Positions 18,729 to 28,401 of a stretch of 64,000 nucleotides of DNA are shown here, piece after piece. Under the pieces are notes generated by a model. The model was given only the letters and a program-made list of their open reading frames with translations. It had not been told where the DNA came from and ran no database searches. Within the stretch, counting starts at the first letter, position 1; the number at the start of each line of letters is the position of its first letter. The DNA is taken from positions 192,943-256,942 of the forward strand of contig NW_005178980.1 in the NCBI RefSeq assembly GCF_000350225.1. Reading direction: 5' to 3'. Both the position numbers and the translations under genes were made by a program. The DNA is from Chondrus crispus. Taxonomy: Eukaryota; Rhodophyta; Florideophyceae; Gigartinales; Gigartinaceae.

Positions 18729-19919
18729 ACCTGATAGTGGGTTCACTTTCGTACAGAACGGGGTCTGCAGTACGACAGAAATTTTAAATTGGGAAGGAGG
18801 GTGGCGAACAGTTTGCCGACAGAAATTACTCTAACTCGAACCAGTAACAATTAACAGGATGGCTTGTTGCTACCGGTGTTCTGGTGCTTGTGAGCACATG
18901 GTCAATTCAATGAGATAGGGAAGTCGAGACATACAGTAGCTCCGAATGTGCCATGAACAATTCCGAAAGAAGTACGAAATCCTGCACCTGCTTGTGGAAA
19001 CTGCAGTAGCCGACCGTGCCGGACCGAATACTTCATTTCTGCCCTGGTGTTATAGCGAACCAAACGAGAATTGCATACTGATACCACACGTTAATATATG
19101 CAGGACTAACAATCGAATCAGAGTGATGTCCATGATCTCCGCCTGTTCGATAATTGAACTCCGTCTCCACGCCATCAGTATGTGCAGTACGCAGCAGGAA
19201 TCTTCTGGACATGTCTGCACGTAGCGTACGTGTCCCCATACCCGCACTTTATCTACTCATTCATAGCCTGAATCTCCCGGATTTACTTTGCGGTTGAGGC
19301 TGCAACGGAAGAACTGTCCGATCATGATTGTGTGCTGTCCGTCAATGGCGATCATGAATTTGTGCCGTGTGGGACAGCAGAAAACGTGTCATGATTTTGA
19401 GAACCTAAAACTAAATATCAGTAATGCATAACTGTTCTCTTGAAATGTGGAATGAAAAATCTATATTTGGACATAGTGAACATTGCGTATCAAATTTAGT
19501 GCAACATATGATTTGGGTGCAATCTCCCAAATATTTGATTCAGATATGTTTCAAACAGCGCTCTCTCAGATCTGTAAAGCTTCCATTACAGGCTTCTTCA
19601 TGGTAGCGCAGAGACAGCAGCCAACCATTCATAGCTCGGCGTACCTGCTCAGTGAATATCAGTATTCACGGATAGCTAAACTGGTCATCCAGCAGGCATT
19701 ATCTGTTCCACAGAACAGTATCGCTGCTGCTCGTGAGGAGCTGCACCCACCATCACCTGAATTCTCGTGCTGCAGTGCTTGTAGTTGATACACGCTCCAG
19801 TATATAAAAGGTAAAGAGGGTACCATCCTGGTCTCCGCGATAAAGTTCCTCAACCCATCTCAATCCACAACAACCCATCTGAACTGTTGGGGGCAACAAC
19901 CCATCTCAGAACCATTCCA
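18729..19919. promoter_or_regulatory. Divergent intergenic region with promoters of the transposon genes
   Basis: About 1.2 kb between the two divergently transcribed genes, AT-rich, with no supported ORF. A TATA box TATATAAAAG lies at 19801-19810, about 110 bp before the transposase-side ATG (19920). Short CCCATCT repeats follow it (19854-19905). No equally clear TATA was seen facing the ParB gene. Confidence 0.5.
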
Positions 19920-20927
19920 ATGACTACGACTAGGCGTACGACTCGTGCAAAGCGCTCTATTGCACAAGCGAGTAGCTCGAGCCATGGTGAACCGTTACAT
20001 ACCCCTGAGTCCCGCACTGTGGCTCCCCCACGCACATCACCGCGTAGTACTGCTCGGGACTCGCAAAGCACCCCACTACGAAGCGGGAAGCGTCGCGTGC
20101 AGCTCGCGACGCCAACCACTCTACATACCCCTCAGTCCCGCCCTGTGAATCCCCAACAAACGCCAAGGAGCAGTCGTAAACGAGGTTGTCCGCCAACAGA
20201 TGCCTCACCCACTGCTCAGAACTCGCAAAGCTCAGGATTGCGAGACGGGAAGCGTCGCGCCCTTTCTGCGACGCCAGCAACTTCACACACACCACTCTCA
20301 ACGCCGCCAGACACAACGCAACTCTTTAATGTTCCCATCCGACACACTTCACCATGTCTCCCGGATTCTACCATGCGAAATCAACCCAGCCCGACCACAG
20401 CGATACGACGATCGCCCCAAAGGCGGTCATCAAGTGTTTCGCTGGATTCCGGTACAGTGCAGCGTAAATTGTGGAGCATCCGCTCATTGGTATTTGCAGC
20501 CCGAGGGATAGCTGCGGAACCCGAAGTAGCTCCAGCTACCCCAAATGCAGCAGAATCTTCACCACCCGAACTGCAAGAAGAAGATGCTCTAGCTACGCCA
20601 AATGCCGCAGAATATCGAACACTGGAACATGAAGATGAGTTGTCTAAATCTAGTAGTGACGCTGAGTACCGTCCCCCTCCGCCCTCTAACACTCGAACGA
20701 AAAATGGACCCCCATCGCAACGAAGTCCGGCCAGTCGCAGTGTTGCGAACAGCGAGACATCACCTTTTAAAAAGAGAGTATACACGTACAAGAGTCGCCG
20801 TCGCGGCAAGGGTGTGGAGAGTGTGTTACTTAAACGACGCCGTGCCCACGCTGATGCGTTCCAAAACATGGAGGTGGATAAGTTAAAATGTTGTATCCAT
20901 CGCCGTTGTTTTTACAAAGTTGACTGA
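19920..20927 (+). CDS. Basic disordered N-terminal part of the DUF7869-like transposase gene
   Basis: Starts at ATG 19920 (MTTTRRTTRAKRS), about 110 bp after a TATA box. About 335 residues, rich in Ser, Thr, Pro, Arg and Lys. Near 20040-20300 there are imperfect repeats of the pattern GKRR-x5-ATP-x3-HTP-x-S. Acidic patches follow, then a basic cluster (KRRRAHADAF). It ends with a Cys-containing segment, KLKCCIHRRCFYK, that looks like the start of the zinc-binding N-terminus of DUF7869-type proteins. It overlaps the next frame by 8 bases. A 25-nt GT…AG stretch (20919-20943) would join them in frame, or there is a 1-nt lesion. Probably nuclear and DNA-binding by charge. Confidence 0.65.
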   Translation: MTTTRRTTRAKRSIAQASSSSHGEPLHTPESRTVAPPRTSPRSTARDSQSTPLRSGKRRVQLATPTTLHTPQSRPVNPQQTPRSSRKRGCPPTDASPTAQNSQSSGLRDGKRRALSATPATSHTPLSTPPDTTQLFNVPIRHTSPCLPDSTMRNQPSPTTAIRRSPQRRSSSVSLDSGTVQRKLWSIRSLVFAARGIAAEPEVAPATPNAAESSPPELQEEDALATPNAAEYRTLEHEDELSKSSSDAEYRPPPPSNTRTKNGPPSQRSPASRSVANSETSPFKKRVYTYKSRRRGKGVESVLLKRRRAHADAFQNMEVDKLKCCIHRRCFYKVD

Positions 20928-22932
20928 CGCTCGATACGTCAAGGCTCAAGTGGAACATGTATCTTTGCTGAATAGGGCGGGGAGACGAGCTTATCTGGAG
21001 GGCTTGTTGGAAAATAACTCAGGGATGTTTTTCTTCGATGGAAAGGCGGTGTGTTATAAGTTTCTAGAGAAGTCCCTGCAGTTTTCTAGGGATTTCCAGG
21101 GCTCTGTTAAAGGCACACCGTTTAGCAAGAGGAGGTCTTCCTTGACTTCTACTGTGAGAAACTCAGAAGCTAATCAACGGGACGCGGTCATATGCTTCCT
21201 TGAACGTCTTTCAGAAAGCACAGCCGACCATATGCCCGACCGAAACGAACAGCACTTGCCCTATTTCCAAAAAGCCCAGGTCTTCGACATCTTCCTCTCT
21301 GAGTTCAGTCGCCTCCATTCGCGCGCCACACCCACGCGAAGCTATTTTTACGAGACATGGCAAAAGCACGTGCCCAACATCAAGGTGCGGAGGGTGCATA
21401 GGTTCACAGTGTGTTCCGAATGCGATCTCATCCGAGACCTGCTCTCCAAAGCCGGTACTGATGAGTCAGCAACTCGGCTACTTCGTGAGCGAAAACCCAC
21501 TCACAACGATATGGTTGCAGCGGAGCGGCGCGAGTACCAGAAGAAGTGTGATAAAGCAGGACTGTATCCTGCTAAGTATTGCTCTATCATTCTGGACGGT
21601 GCCGACCAGTCCGCCTTCGGTTTGCCGCATTTCCTCTTCAATACTAAGCACACAAAGGGGCACAGTATCAAAGTTAAGCTAATTGGAGTGCTTGAACATG
21701 GTCCCGTGAAACATCTGTCCCTGTTCACTATGACAGATGAATATGAGACAGGCGCGAATCACGTACTAGAAGCTCTTCATCGGACGCTGATGGTAAAGGC
21801 TGAGAAGGGCCCACTCCCGGACACCCTGTTCGTGCAGGTGGACAATTGCACTCGCGAAAATAAGAACAGATACTTCTTCGGATACATGGAATCCCTGGTT
21901 GCATGGGGGGTGTTTCAAGAAGTCTTTGTGTCGTTTCTACCAATTGGTCATACCCATTCTGACATAGACCAAGCGTTCAGCTGCACTGCTCGCCGGCTCA
22001 GGCATCATGAGGCTATAACTCTGGAAGACCTGATCACTGAACTCGGGAAGGCATATAACCCTCCCCCTCACGTTGCTGATCTTCGCCAGATTATAAACTT
22101 CTCTGGACTGTGTGACCAAGAAAGGTGTTTGGAAAAGCCTCAACGGTTTTCCCATTTTCGATATTTCAAGTTTCACCGTGTGGAGGGGATCCCAGAGTAT
22201 CGTGGCAATTCTTTTAACACTGCATGTTCCGCGCGGGTTGGGTGTAACGACGATTGGGGCTCTCTCAAGGTTGGGCAGTGCACCGGAGGCTTCCTGAAAT
22301 TTGCACCTGACCTTGCCAAAACACCACCGACCGAAGCCACATGTCCTAACGATCTTGATAAAATCAACACCCGTCTTGTGTCTGAGGAGACACGAGTGAA
22401 TGACAGGAGAAAGTTAGCCCAGCTACGGCTTCTATGCGACCGCGTGTATGAATCAAGACTGGAGAGATTCCACTGGAATCTGCGCGACGTATTTGAGATG
22501 AAGGGAAAGTATAGAACAGTTACTGATGCGGTTGATGGCTTGCAAGACGAAATTGAACATGATGAAGTTGAAATCGAGATGGAAGAACAACCCCTGCAAA
22601 ACCTCGAATACGAATGTAATGACTTCGTAGCGGTACGCGGTTCTTCTTGCTCTATAGAAACCGTCCCGTTCTGGGTCGGGCGTGTCATATCAATTCACAA
22701 GGACGATGAAGGCGTAACTACGGATCTCACCATCCATTGGTGGGAAGTGTACAATGGTAAATGTGCCTGGACAGGTAAGTATGCACCCTCTAGGTTACAT
22801 GACATCAGGAAACTGTGGACAGAGTTTGTCAGTGTCGCAACTGTTTTGTCCAGGTTTTCGGAGTTGAAGAAATCGAAAGAGATCAGCGCAGCAGCGGCGA
22901 GGCAAATTAGGCAGGCTCTTGGAGTTGCGTGA
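20920..22932 (+). CDS. DUF7869-like presumptive DDE transposase
   Basis: 670-codon open frame without a lesion. N-terminal helical region with a C-x2-C pair (VCSEC, about residue 167). The core has three spaced acidic motifs: SIILDGADQS (about 222), LFVQVDNCTRENKN (about 307) and GHTHSDIDQAF (about 352). This spacing fits an RNase H-fold D-D-D nuclease. These motifs match the family I know as DUF7869, found mainly in protist and animal genomes and suspected to be transposase-derived. A C-terminal beta-rich module (about 570-640, FWVGRVISIH…IHWWEVY) resembles SH3/BAH-like barrels. As the only nuclease-like protein between perfect inverted repeats, it is the likely transposase. The frame opens with TTG, so it is probably continued from the upstream frame. 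Confidence 0.75.
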   Translation: MTDARYVKAQVEHVSLLNRAGRRAYLEGLLENNSGMFFFDGKAVCYKFLEKSLQFSRDFQGSVKGTPFSKRRSSLTSTVRNSEANQRDAVICFLERLSESTADHMPDRNEQHLPYFQKAQVFDIFLSEFSRLHSRATPTRSYFYETWQKHVPNIKVRRVHRFTVCSECDLIRDLLSKAGTDESATRLLRERKPTHNDMVAAERREYQKKCDKAGLYPAKYCSIILDGADQSAFGLPHFLFNTKHTKGHSIKVKLIGVLEHGPVKHLSLFTMTDEYETGANHVLEALHRTLMVKAEKGPLPDTLFVQVDNCTRENKNRYFFGYMESLVAWGVFQEVFVSFLPIGHTHSDIDQAFSCTARRLRHHEAITLEDLITELGKAYNPPPHVADLRQIINFSGLCDQERCLEKPQRFSHFRYFKFHRVEGIPEYRGNSFNTACSARVGCNDDWGSLKVGQCTGGFLKFAPDLAKTPPTEATCPNDLDKINTRLVSEETRVNDRRKLAQLRLLCDRVYESRLERFHWNLRDVFEMKGKYRTVTDAVDGLQDEIEHDEVEIEMEEQPLQNLEYECNDFVAVRGSSCSIETVPFWVGRVISIHKDDEGVTTDLTIHWWEVYNGKCAWTGKYAPSRLHDIRKLWTEFVSVATVLSRFSELKKSKEISAAAARQIRQALGVA

Positions 22933-23581
22933 TATGCTGGGTGGCCTCCGCTACTCGGTGGTCAGCTTGACGCAGTCAGATACGGTAGTGAGGGTGCAAT
23001 GCCCTGGTAAACTTTGGTAAACGTGGGTGCAGCAGTACCAAAGGCCGGTTGCGACGCACCCTGGGTTTGACCAAAGATATTCATATCAGCTGAGCCTACA
23101 GCAGTAACTGGCAAAAGAGCATCTGACTGCCTCCAGTCTCTCTACTGCAATATATATGCCACAAATGCGCATTACCATAGATATTTCTCCAGCGCACACC
23201 CCACCATACTGCAACGTTAGTTGTTTGAGGCCCGACATGTAGTTCGTTGATGTGAGCAAGTAGCGAAGGTTCCTTCGAGGCAGACATAACTTTTATTTCT
23301 CTTCAACCTTTCCTAGATCTACGAAATGCACATATTAAGCCGGAACAAATTACCAATATGTATTATCACGAAGCCACACTCCCTTGATGATATTGACCAC
23401 CTTATCAATTGACTTGGCAGTGGCTGGATGTGCAATCAACGGTACGGCCGATGGGTTCGACCTCACCAGTGAGGGGGGGTTGTCCACCTTCAGCTCCTGA
23501 TTTTCTGTCAGACGAATATCGGCTGGGAGTTTATCTCCCAATTTGACTTGGGCTTGGAGTTCGCGACGCGGGGGGGGGGGG
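22933..23581. other. Transposon 3' flank of transposase gene, non-coding
   Basis: No supported ORF. A run of G (about 23569-23582) abuts the inner edge of the right inverted repeat, mirrored by the C-rich run at 15298-15305. Confidence 0.4.
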
Positions 23582-23980
23582 GGACGTGACGATACGGGTC
23601 ATCGTAGTGGGTCGGGGAGGCTTGAAGTGGGCCACAATCGCCAACTTCGAGCAAGTCCAGACAGAATTTAGGATTAAATTCTGTCGGCAGATTGTGAACA
23701 GGTATCAAATTTTTATATAACATAAATTGTACTGCAATTTCCAAGTAAAATTGTATGATAATTTTTTTGATTTGGCCTATACAGAACCCCCCATCCCCCA
23801 GATTTAGAGAGTACATGTTGGACGATAACTTCTAAACTATTTTGGTTTGTCCACTTCTGTTTTCTGCATATCACTACTACTGCTCTAAGCTTTACAACCA
23901 TATAAAAATATGTGGAATCCGAAGGGGTGCCCCTAGTACTGTTTGGTATCCCAAATTCTGGTTACCACCAAACCAGTGTT
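23582..23980 (-). repeat. Right terminal inverted repeat of the DNA transposon
   Basis: 399 bp, reverse complement of 14899-15297 with about three differences, ending CCAAACCAGTGTT before the ACTG duplication. It contains the second copy of the 26-bp palindrome at 23660-23685. Confidence 0.95.
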
Positions 23981-25178
23981 ACTGACGTACGGCTATAATT
24001 GCACGGCGAACAGGATGATCGGTATGCGACCGTTCGACCTGGTATTATCCCGGACCCCGAGTCCGTTATCCCTGCAACAAACGCCGCTGTCGGACCCATC
24101 CGCCTCAAGGGCGCAGTTCAAGATCCGCTACCTAGCGTGGCTCCGCAGCCTGATGTCGACGGCCAGCCGCCACTTGCTGGCCGGACAGGAGCGGTATAAG
24201 AACGATTTCGATAATCGGATACGCCACCCCACCCCGGACTATCGGGTGGGGGATCAAGTACTCGTGAACCGCGAGGCCGCGCTACGGTCCGAAGAGAAAA
24301 CGGACAAGGACCGGGTTAACAATAAGCTCGCACCGCGGACCGAGGGACCCTTCCCTGTCGTACAGGTGGACGACCACACCGTCACCATATTACGGGGGAC
24401 GGGACTGAAAGACCGGCTCTCTCGTGACCGAGTTGTCAAGGCACCCCCGTTGAGGAGCAACGTGGAGGATCCCTCGCTGGAACGGATGGAGTCAGACGGG
24501 GAGGACAGTAACCTCCCCGAAGCTACCGCCTCAGAAGGGACCCTCGCTACACCGGCGACCGCGAAGTTGCGCACGCCGGGATTGATGGACGCTGTAACCA
24601 GTGGGGGAATCGAGGACAACCGCTCGAGACTCGCTGGGTACCGCTCTCAGGTCGAGATAACGGAGAATCCGCTGCGTGGGGAAGAATCAGACTCGCGCCC
24701 TGCTACGCGCGCGCGAACTGCGAGGGAGGGCCCTATAGCACCCGAGCCAACAGTGGCCCCTACGGACCCACCCGCGCCTCGCCGCGTTGCCCCCTCCGCT
24801 CCTCTGGCGATCGGCCCCGCTCACCGCGCGTTCATCGCGTCGGGTGCCACACGTCTTGCCGCGAAGTGCACGTTCCAACCCGATGCCTTCTGCGTGCCAA
24901 ATACCTCACCAGTGGCTGAGTCCTTACCTCCCGTTAATAACGCAGGAGACCTCACAGACGCTTACGTCGTACATTCGCTAACCGGGCACGGACCGGGAGA
25001 TGACGGGCTCCCCCTGTTTCGCGTACGTTGGTATGGGTACAGCGACGCCGAGTCGACCTGGGAGCCCGCCCGCCATATCGACTACAATAGGGTCGCGCGA
25101 TACTGCCGGAAAAAGCGGATCCCAATCCCCGACCGCGCGCTATGGGCTCATCCCGACAGCGTCGGACTCGGGAATTAA
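23981..25178 (+). pseudogene. E1 integrase C-terminus and chromodomain
   Basis: Continuation of E1 pol after the transposon. The first part completes the integrase core and C-terminal region (RMIGMRPFDLVLSR, then a GPFPVVQVDDHTV beta region around 24340). A long variable linker follows. The C-terminus (about 24960-25120) is a chromodomain: AYVVHSL…, FRVRWYGY, STWEPARHI and aromatic/acidic positions as in chromoviruses. The chromodomain would steer insertion to methyl-histone chromatin. The frame is open to its stop at 25176-25178. It is listed as a pseudogene only because it is cut off from the rest of pol. Confidence 0.85.
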
Positions 25179-25487
25179 GCCGGTTAGAGCGCGGCCCTGT
25201 ACTCCCCTGATGAGGTACGAGGGCCAACTGTACGGCCCCATGGAAACGCGCAATGGGTCGGCGCGAACCGCCTCCGGGGCCACTCCGCCAGCCAACCACG
25301 GCCGCCCACCTGTGACATTTGATTTTTCGAGTTTTGATTTTTTTGAAGTGGGATTATTTTCGCTAATTTTTTGGGAAGCTCCCCTGCCGGACGAGGACGG
25401 ACCACCGACCCGTCCCGTCGGTTTTTGTTGGCAGTGTCTCCTCCCCAGCCGTACGGCGGGTACTTACCCGACCCTCCGCTCGGGGAC
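25179..25487. other. E1 3' region before the hairpin array
   Basis: Non-coding stretch after the pol stop, with a short T-rich run (25319-25376). I see no gene in it. Confidence 0.4.
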
Positions 25488-26330
25488 GGCAACCGCGCGC
25501 GCCCCGGCGCGAACAACCCGGTGGACTGCTACCCCTTTTCCCGCAGAGGGGGCGAATTCTTCTACTCGGTCAACGAGGTAATTACCGCTGTCGGAGCGTG
25601 CTCATCACCCCCCTCCGCTGGGAGGCGGGGAAATTGTTCTCCTCGTTGGACGAGACCGTCCCCGCTGCTATAGCGTACTCGCTATCCCTTTGCCCGCAAA
25701 GGGGGCGAATTATTCTACTCGTATCCCGGGGCCTCCACCGCTTCTATATCGCACTCAGTCCCCCCCACCCCTTTCTCGGGAGGTGCGGTAAATGTTCCAC
25801 TCGGTTAACGAGGTACTCCCCGCTTTCAGAGCGTGCTCGCCACCCTCCTCCCTTGGGAGGTGGGGAAGTTGTTCCCCTCGTTGGACGAGACCGTCCCCGC
25901 TGTTATAGCGTACTCGCTACCCCCTTTCCCGCAAAGGGGACGCACTCTTCCACTCGGTCAACGAGGTAATTACCGCTTTCAGAGCGTGCTCATCACCCTC
26001 CTCCGCTGGGAGGTGGAGAAATTGTTCTCCTCGTTTGACGAGACCGTCCCCGCTGTTATAGCGTACTCGCTACCCCTTTCCCGTGAAGGGGGCGAACTCT
26101 TCTACTCGGTCAACGAGGTAATTACCGCTTTCAGAGCGTGCTCATCACCCTCCTCCGCTGGGAGGTGGGGAAATTGTCCTCCTCGTTTGACGAGACCGTC
26201 CCCGCTTTTATAGCGTACTCAGCATCCCTTTGCCCGCAAGGGGGGGCGAATTATTCTACTCGTATCACGGGGACACCGACCGCGGGACGCGTGCAGTCAC
26301 CCCCCCGTCAGAGGGAGGGACTCTATTCTC
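25488..26330. repeat. Tandem array of about 77-bp hairpin units in E1
   Basis: Units begin at CTCG at 25565, 25642, 25718, 25800, 25877, 25953, 26030, 26105, 26182 and 26259, spacing 75-77 bp except one of 82. Degenerate units lie at both edges. Two types alternate. Type A has CTCG-TTGGA-CGAG, CGCT-GTTAT-AGCG and CCCCTTT-cccg-CAAAGGGG. Type B has CTCG-GTCAA-CGAG, the palindrome GGTAATTACC, CGCT-TTCAG-AGCG and CCTCC-gct-GGGAGG. Stems are kept although loops vary. It lies between pol and the antisense gene. Possible roles: RNA structure in the genomic transcript, packaging, or a transcription barrier; none is shown. Confidence 0.85.
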
Positions 26331-26541
26331 GCGGACCGCGGCTGCCGCGCCGCATACGGCGTGGCCATCGGCTACCGTGGTTCCGCCTCCTCACCTAGAC
26401 GGGGAAAGTTCCCCTTCCTACTCTTGATCAAGGGGGTTCTGTCCCCTACGTACCGCGCGCGAGGAAGCACAAGTGATTCAATTTACTCATTGTCTATCGG
26501 ACGAGGCACACCACTGGGCCTCCTTAAGGGAAGCCTCGGCC
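26331..26541. other. Spacer between hairpin array and antisense gene stop
   Basis: No gene seen; probably the 3' untranslated part of the minus-strand gene. Confidence 0.3.
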
Positions 26542-28218
26542 TCACGGGTCCCCTTCCTCCTCGTCATCAACGAGAGCCTCTTCCGGCACGGCGTCCACCG
26601 CGCCCGCCGTCGTCGACCCCGACACTTCCGTAGGCCCTTCAGCCACTGCTACAGCGACCACGCCCTCGCGTCCTGCGGGTGGAGCGGGAACCCCCGCTGC
26701 CGCCTCGGGGGCGATGAAGGGCGCGGCCACCCCCGCCTCCTCGCCCGACGCCTCCTCGGTGACAAGGCGTCGTACCTTCTCCCTCAGGCGGGGGTTGCTG
26801 AGCAGCACGCGCAACTCCACGTCCGACATCGATGTCGGGCCGCGACTCTCAGCCGCCTCGACCGGCGAGGCACCCGGCTCTCCCACGCCGTCCATGGTCA
26901 CGTCCACCGCCGCAGAGGCGGTGACCAGTCCCCGATCGCGTCCGATACCGGCTGAATTTGGGAATCCAACCCCGCGTCTCCGCACGCGTGCCACACCGGG
27001 CTCCTCACCCGGGACATACTCGCGCCTCCGAATGCGTCCCGCCTCGCCACCCTCTCCGGCGTCGAGCCCGTCTGCCTCCCTCAAGTATTCGGGCTGTGCA
27101 AGAGTGAACGCACCGGCTTCGAGCCGTACCCAATTTCCGCTCTGAAAATTGCCAGAGTCGTGTCTCCGCCCCGGCGAGTACTGACGGGCGCGCGGGTTAT
27201 CGAAATGGTGCCCCTGAGTATACGGCACACGAGGCCAGTCGATGGCCTCGTGGACGTCGAGCAGGCTCTGCACGCGTTCGTGCCGCGCCACTCCGCCGAG
27301 GACGTGGGATAGGTCCAACCGACGGAGCCACTCCACCACCGCGTGGGGGAGGACGTACAACCGCCCGTCGCAGGCCGCCCATAGGAAGCGCTTGGCGACG
27401 ATGGCGAGCCACTCGCTCAAAAATATCATCCAGCGGGAGGACTGGGGATCGTCCATGATCCTCAGTCCATAATACACCAAACACGGTGGCAATTCAGCTA
27501 TGAAGTCCGCAGGGACTTCATACTGAGCAAACCACGCGGGTACCTCCGGGTACCGCGTGCTGGGCACGTCCCGCTCGAAGGTGGTAATTTCCACCCACTC
27601 GTAAGCGACAAACACCCCCATTCGGTTACGCATGCGTCGTTCAAACTTCAACTTGCTGTGCATCGAGGGGTCACTCAGTTGCTCCGGACGATCTTCAAAC
27701 CCTGGAGGGAGGATCGCTTCCCTCCAAGCCAAGAGCGACACAGAGGGGACTTCCTCCCTTGAGGAGAGATTGTCCAAAATTCGCTTTAAATTAGCGACAT
27801 AACCACGATCGGCATCACTGCGGTATGCCCAAGTGTCCATATCCCATGACCGGGGAAGCAGCCGATTACACGGCGTCCGGCGAATTCTCTGCCGTACTAG
27901 TTCCACGAAAGCCACCTTGGCCGCAGTGCTCACCCGCCGGTACCCTGGTCGTAATAACTCCGGCTCCACCACCAAACGGTGTGTGAAGTCCCGGGACATC
28001 ACAGCGGAGAAGCTGAGCCCGCCGGGGAGTTCACCCGTCGCGGTCGCATAGCTCCGCACTACCTCCGCGTCGCGTAAGCCGTCCGCGGACATGAACGGTG
28101 CCCTCTCGAAGAGGAGGGCGTCGTCATACATGTTGCGACCCCACATCTCGCGCGGACGAGGCCATCCGTCGCCCCTCGAGGCGATTTCTCCCCCAAAAGG
28201 GTACCCGAACTCCGCCAT
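26542..28218 (-). CDS. Antisense accessory protein of E1, unknown function
   Basis: 558-codon intact frame opposite to gag-pol, ATG at 28216-28218, ending 1.4 kb after the pol stop. The N-terminal two-thirds align by eye with the E2 and E3 antisense proteins. Landmarks: a PGG segment, then WDMDTWAYRSDADRGY (against CDTW-FRTEGER in E2/E3), ERRMRNRMGVFVAYEWVE (against …DTGYF.AYQM.E), PAWFAQYEV, RWMIFLSEWLAIVAKRFLW and a VLGG near residue 300. The last third is low-complexity Glu/Ala/Val/Pro with a short helical motif (DVELRVLLSNPRLREKVRR). No signal peptide, membrane segment or known domain is recognised. Antisense extra genes between pol and 3' LTR are known in some plant Ty3/Gypsy lineages. 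I see no reason to equate them. An intact frame in a decayed element suggests it was kept under selection until recently. Confidence 0.75.
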   Translation of the reverse strand: MAEFGYPFGGEIASRGDGWPRPREMWGRNMYDDALLFERAPFMSADGLRDAEVVRSYATATGELPGGLSFSAVMSRDFTHRLVVEPELLRPGYRRVSTAAKVAFVELVRQRIRRTPCNRLLPRSWDMDTWAYRSDADRGYVANLKRILDNLSSREEVPSVSLLAWREAILPPGFEDRPEQLSDPSMHSKLKFERRMRNRMGVFVAYEWVEITTFERDVPSTRYPEVPAWFAQYEVPADFIAELPPCLVYYGLRIMDDPQSSRWMIFLSEWLAIVAKRFLWAACDGRLYVLPHAVVEWLRRLDLSHVLGGVARHERVQSLLDVHEAIDWPRVPYTQGHHFDNPRARQYSPGRRHDSGNFQSGNWVRLEAGAFTLAQPEYLREADGLDAGEGGEAGRIRRREYVPGEEPGVARVRRRGVGFPNSAGIGRDRGLVTASAAVDVTMDGVGEPGASPVEAAESRGPTSMSDVELRVLLSNPRLREKVRRLVTEEASGEEAGVAAPFIAPEAAAGVPAPPAGREGVVAVAVAEGPTEVSGSTTAGAVDAVPEEALVDDEEEGDP

Positions 28219-28401
28219 CTCGGACGGTGCTGCTGCAGGACAAATCTCGAGACGTTTCCCCCGTTGGCTTTTCGGTAGGCCTCGTCGAAACCTACCCCTA
28301 GAGCGTGTCAGGACGGTGAAAGGGTGTCCGGAATCTTCAGCTCCTCAAAATTTCGCGGAAATTACCGTTCGCGCGGACGCTCTATTTTAAGAGGGGGGCT
28401 A
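28219..28401 (+). other. E1 3' end with polypurine tract
   Basis: Short non-coding stretch. AAGAGGGGGG at 28389-28398 lies 3 bases before the 3' LTR and is the polypurine tract. Confidence 0.65.

Larger units (their letters stand above)
14899..23980. mobile_element. 9.1-kb DNA transposon with ParB-methyltransferase and DUF7869-like genes
   Basis: Bounded by 399-bp inverted repeats (14899-15297, 23582-23980) and flanked by ACTG on both sides (14895-14898, 23981-23984). Removing it with one ACTG restores the E1 integrase frame, so both ends are exact. Cargo: on the minus strand a ParB-like/methyltransferase gene (15773-18728); on the plus strand a two-part transposase gene (19920-22932). The two are divergent from a 1.2-kb spacer. 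The interior is visibly more AT-rich than E1. A 4-bp duplication is known for the Sola and Ginger superfamilies, but I could not place this element in either. The arms differ at about three positions, which suggests recent movement. Confidence 0.9.

Noticed and set aside
25488-26330. CRISPR array
   Set aside because: Units are directly tandem with no unique spacers, the host is eukaryotic, and no cas-like gene is near.
25488-26330. Tandem tRNA or tRNA-like genes, because units are 75-77 bp with three hairpins
   Set aside because: Stems are 4-5 bp with 5-nt loops, with no acceptor stem, no anticodon loop of 7 and no B-box GTTC motif.
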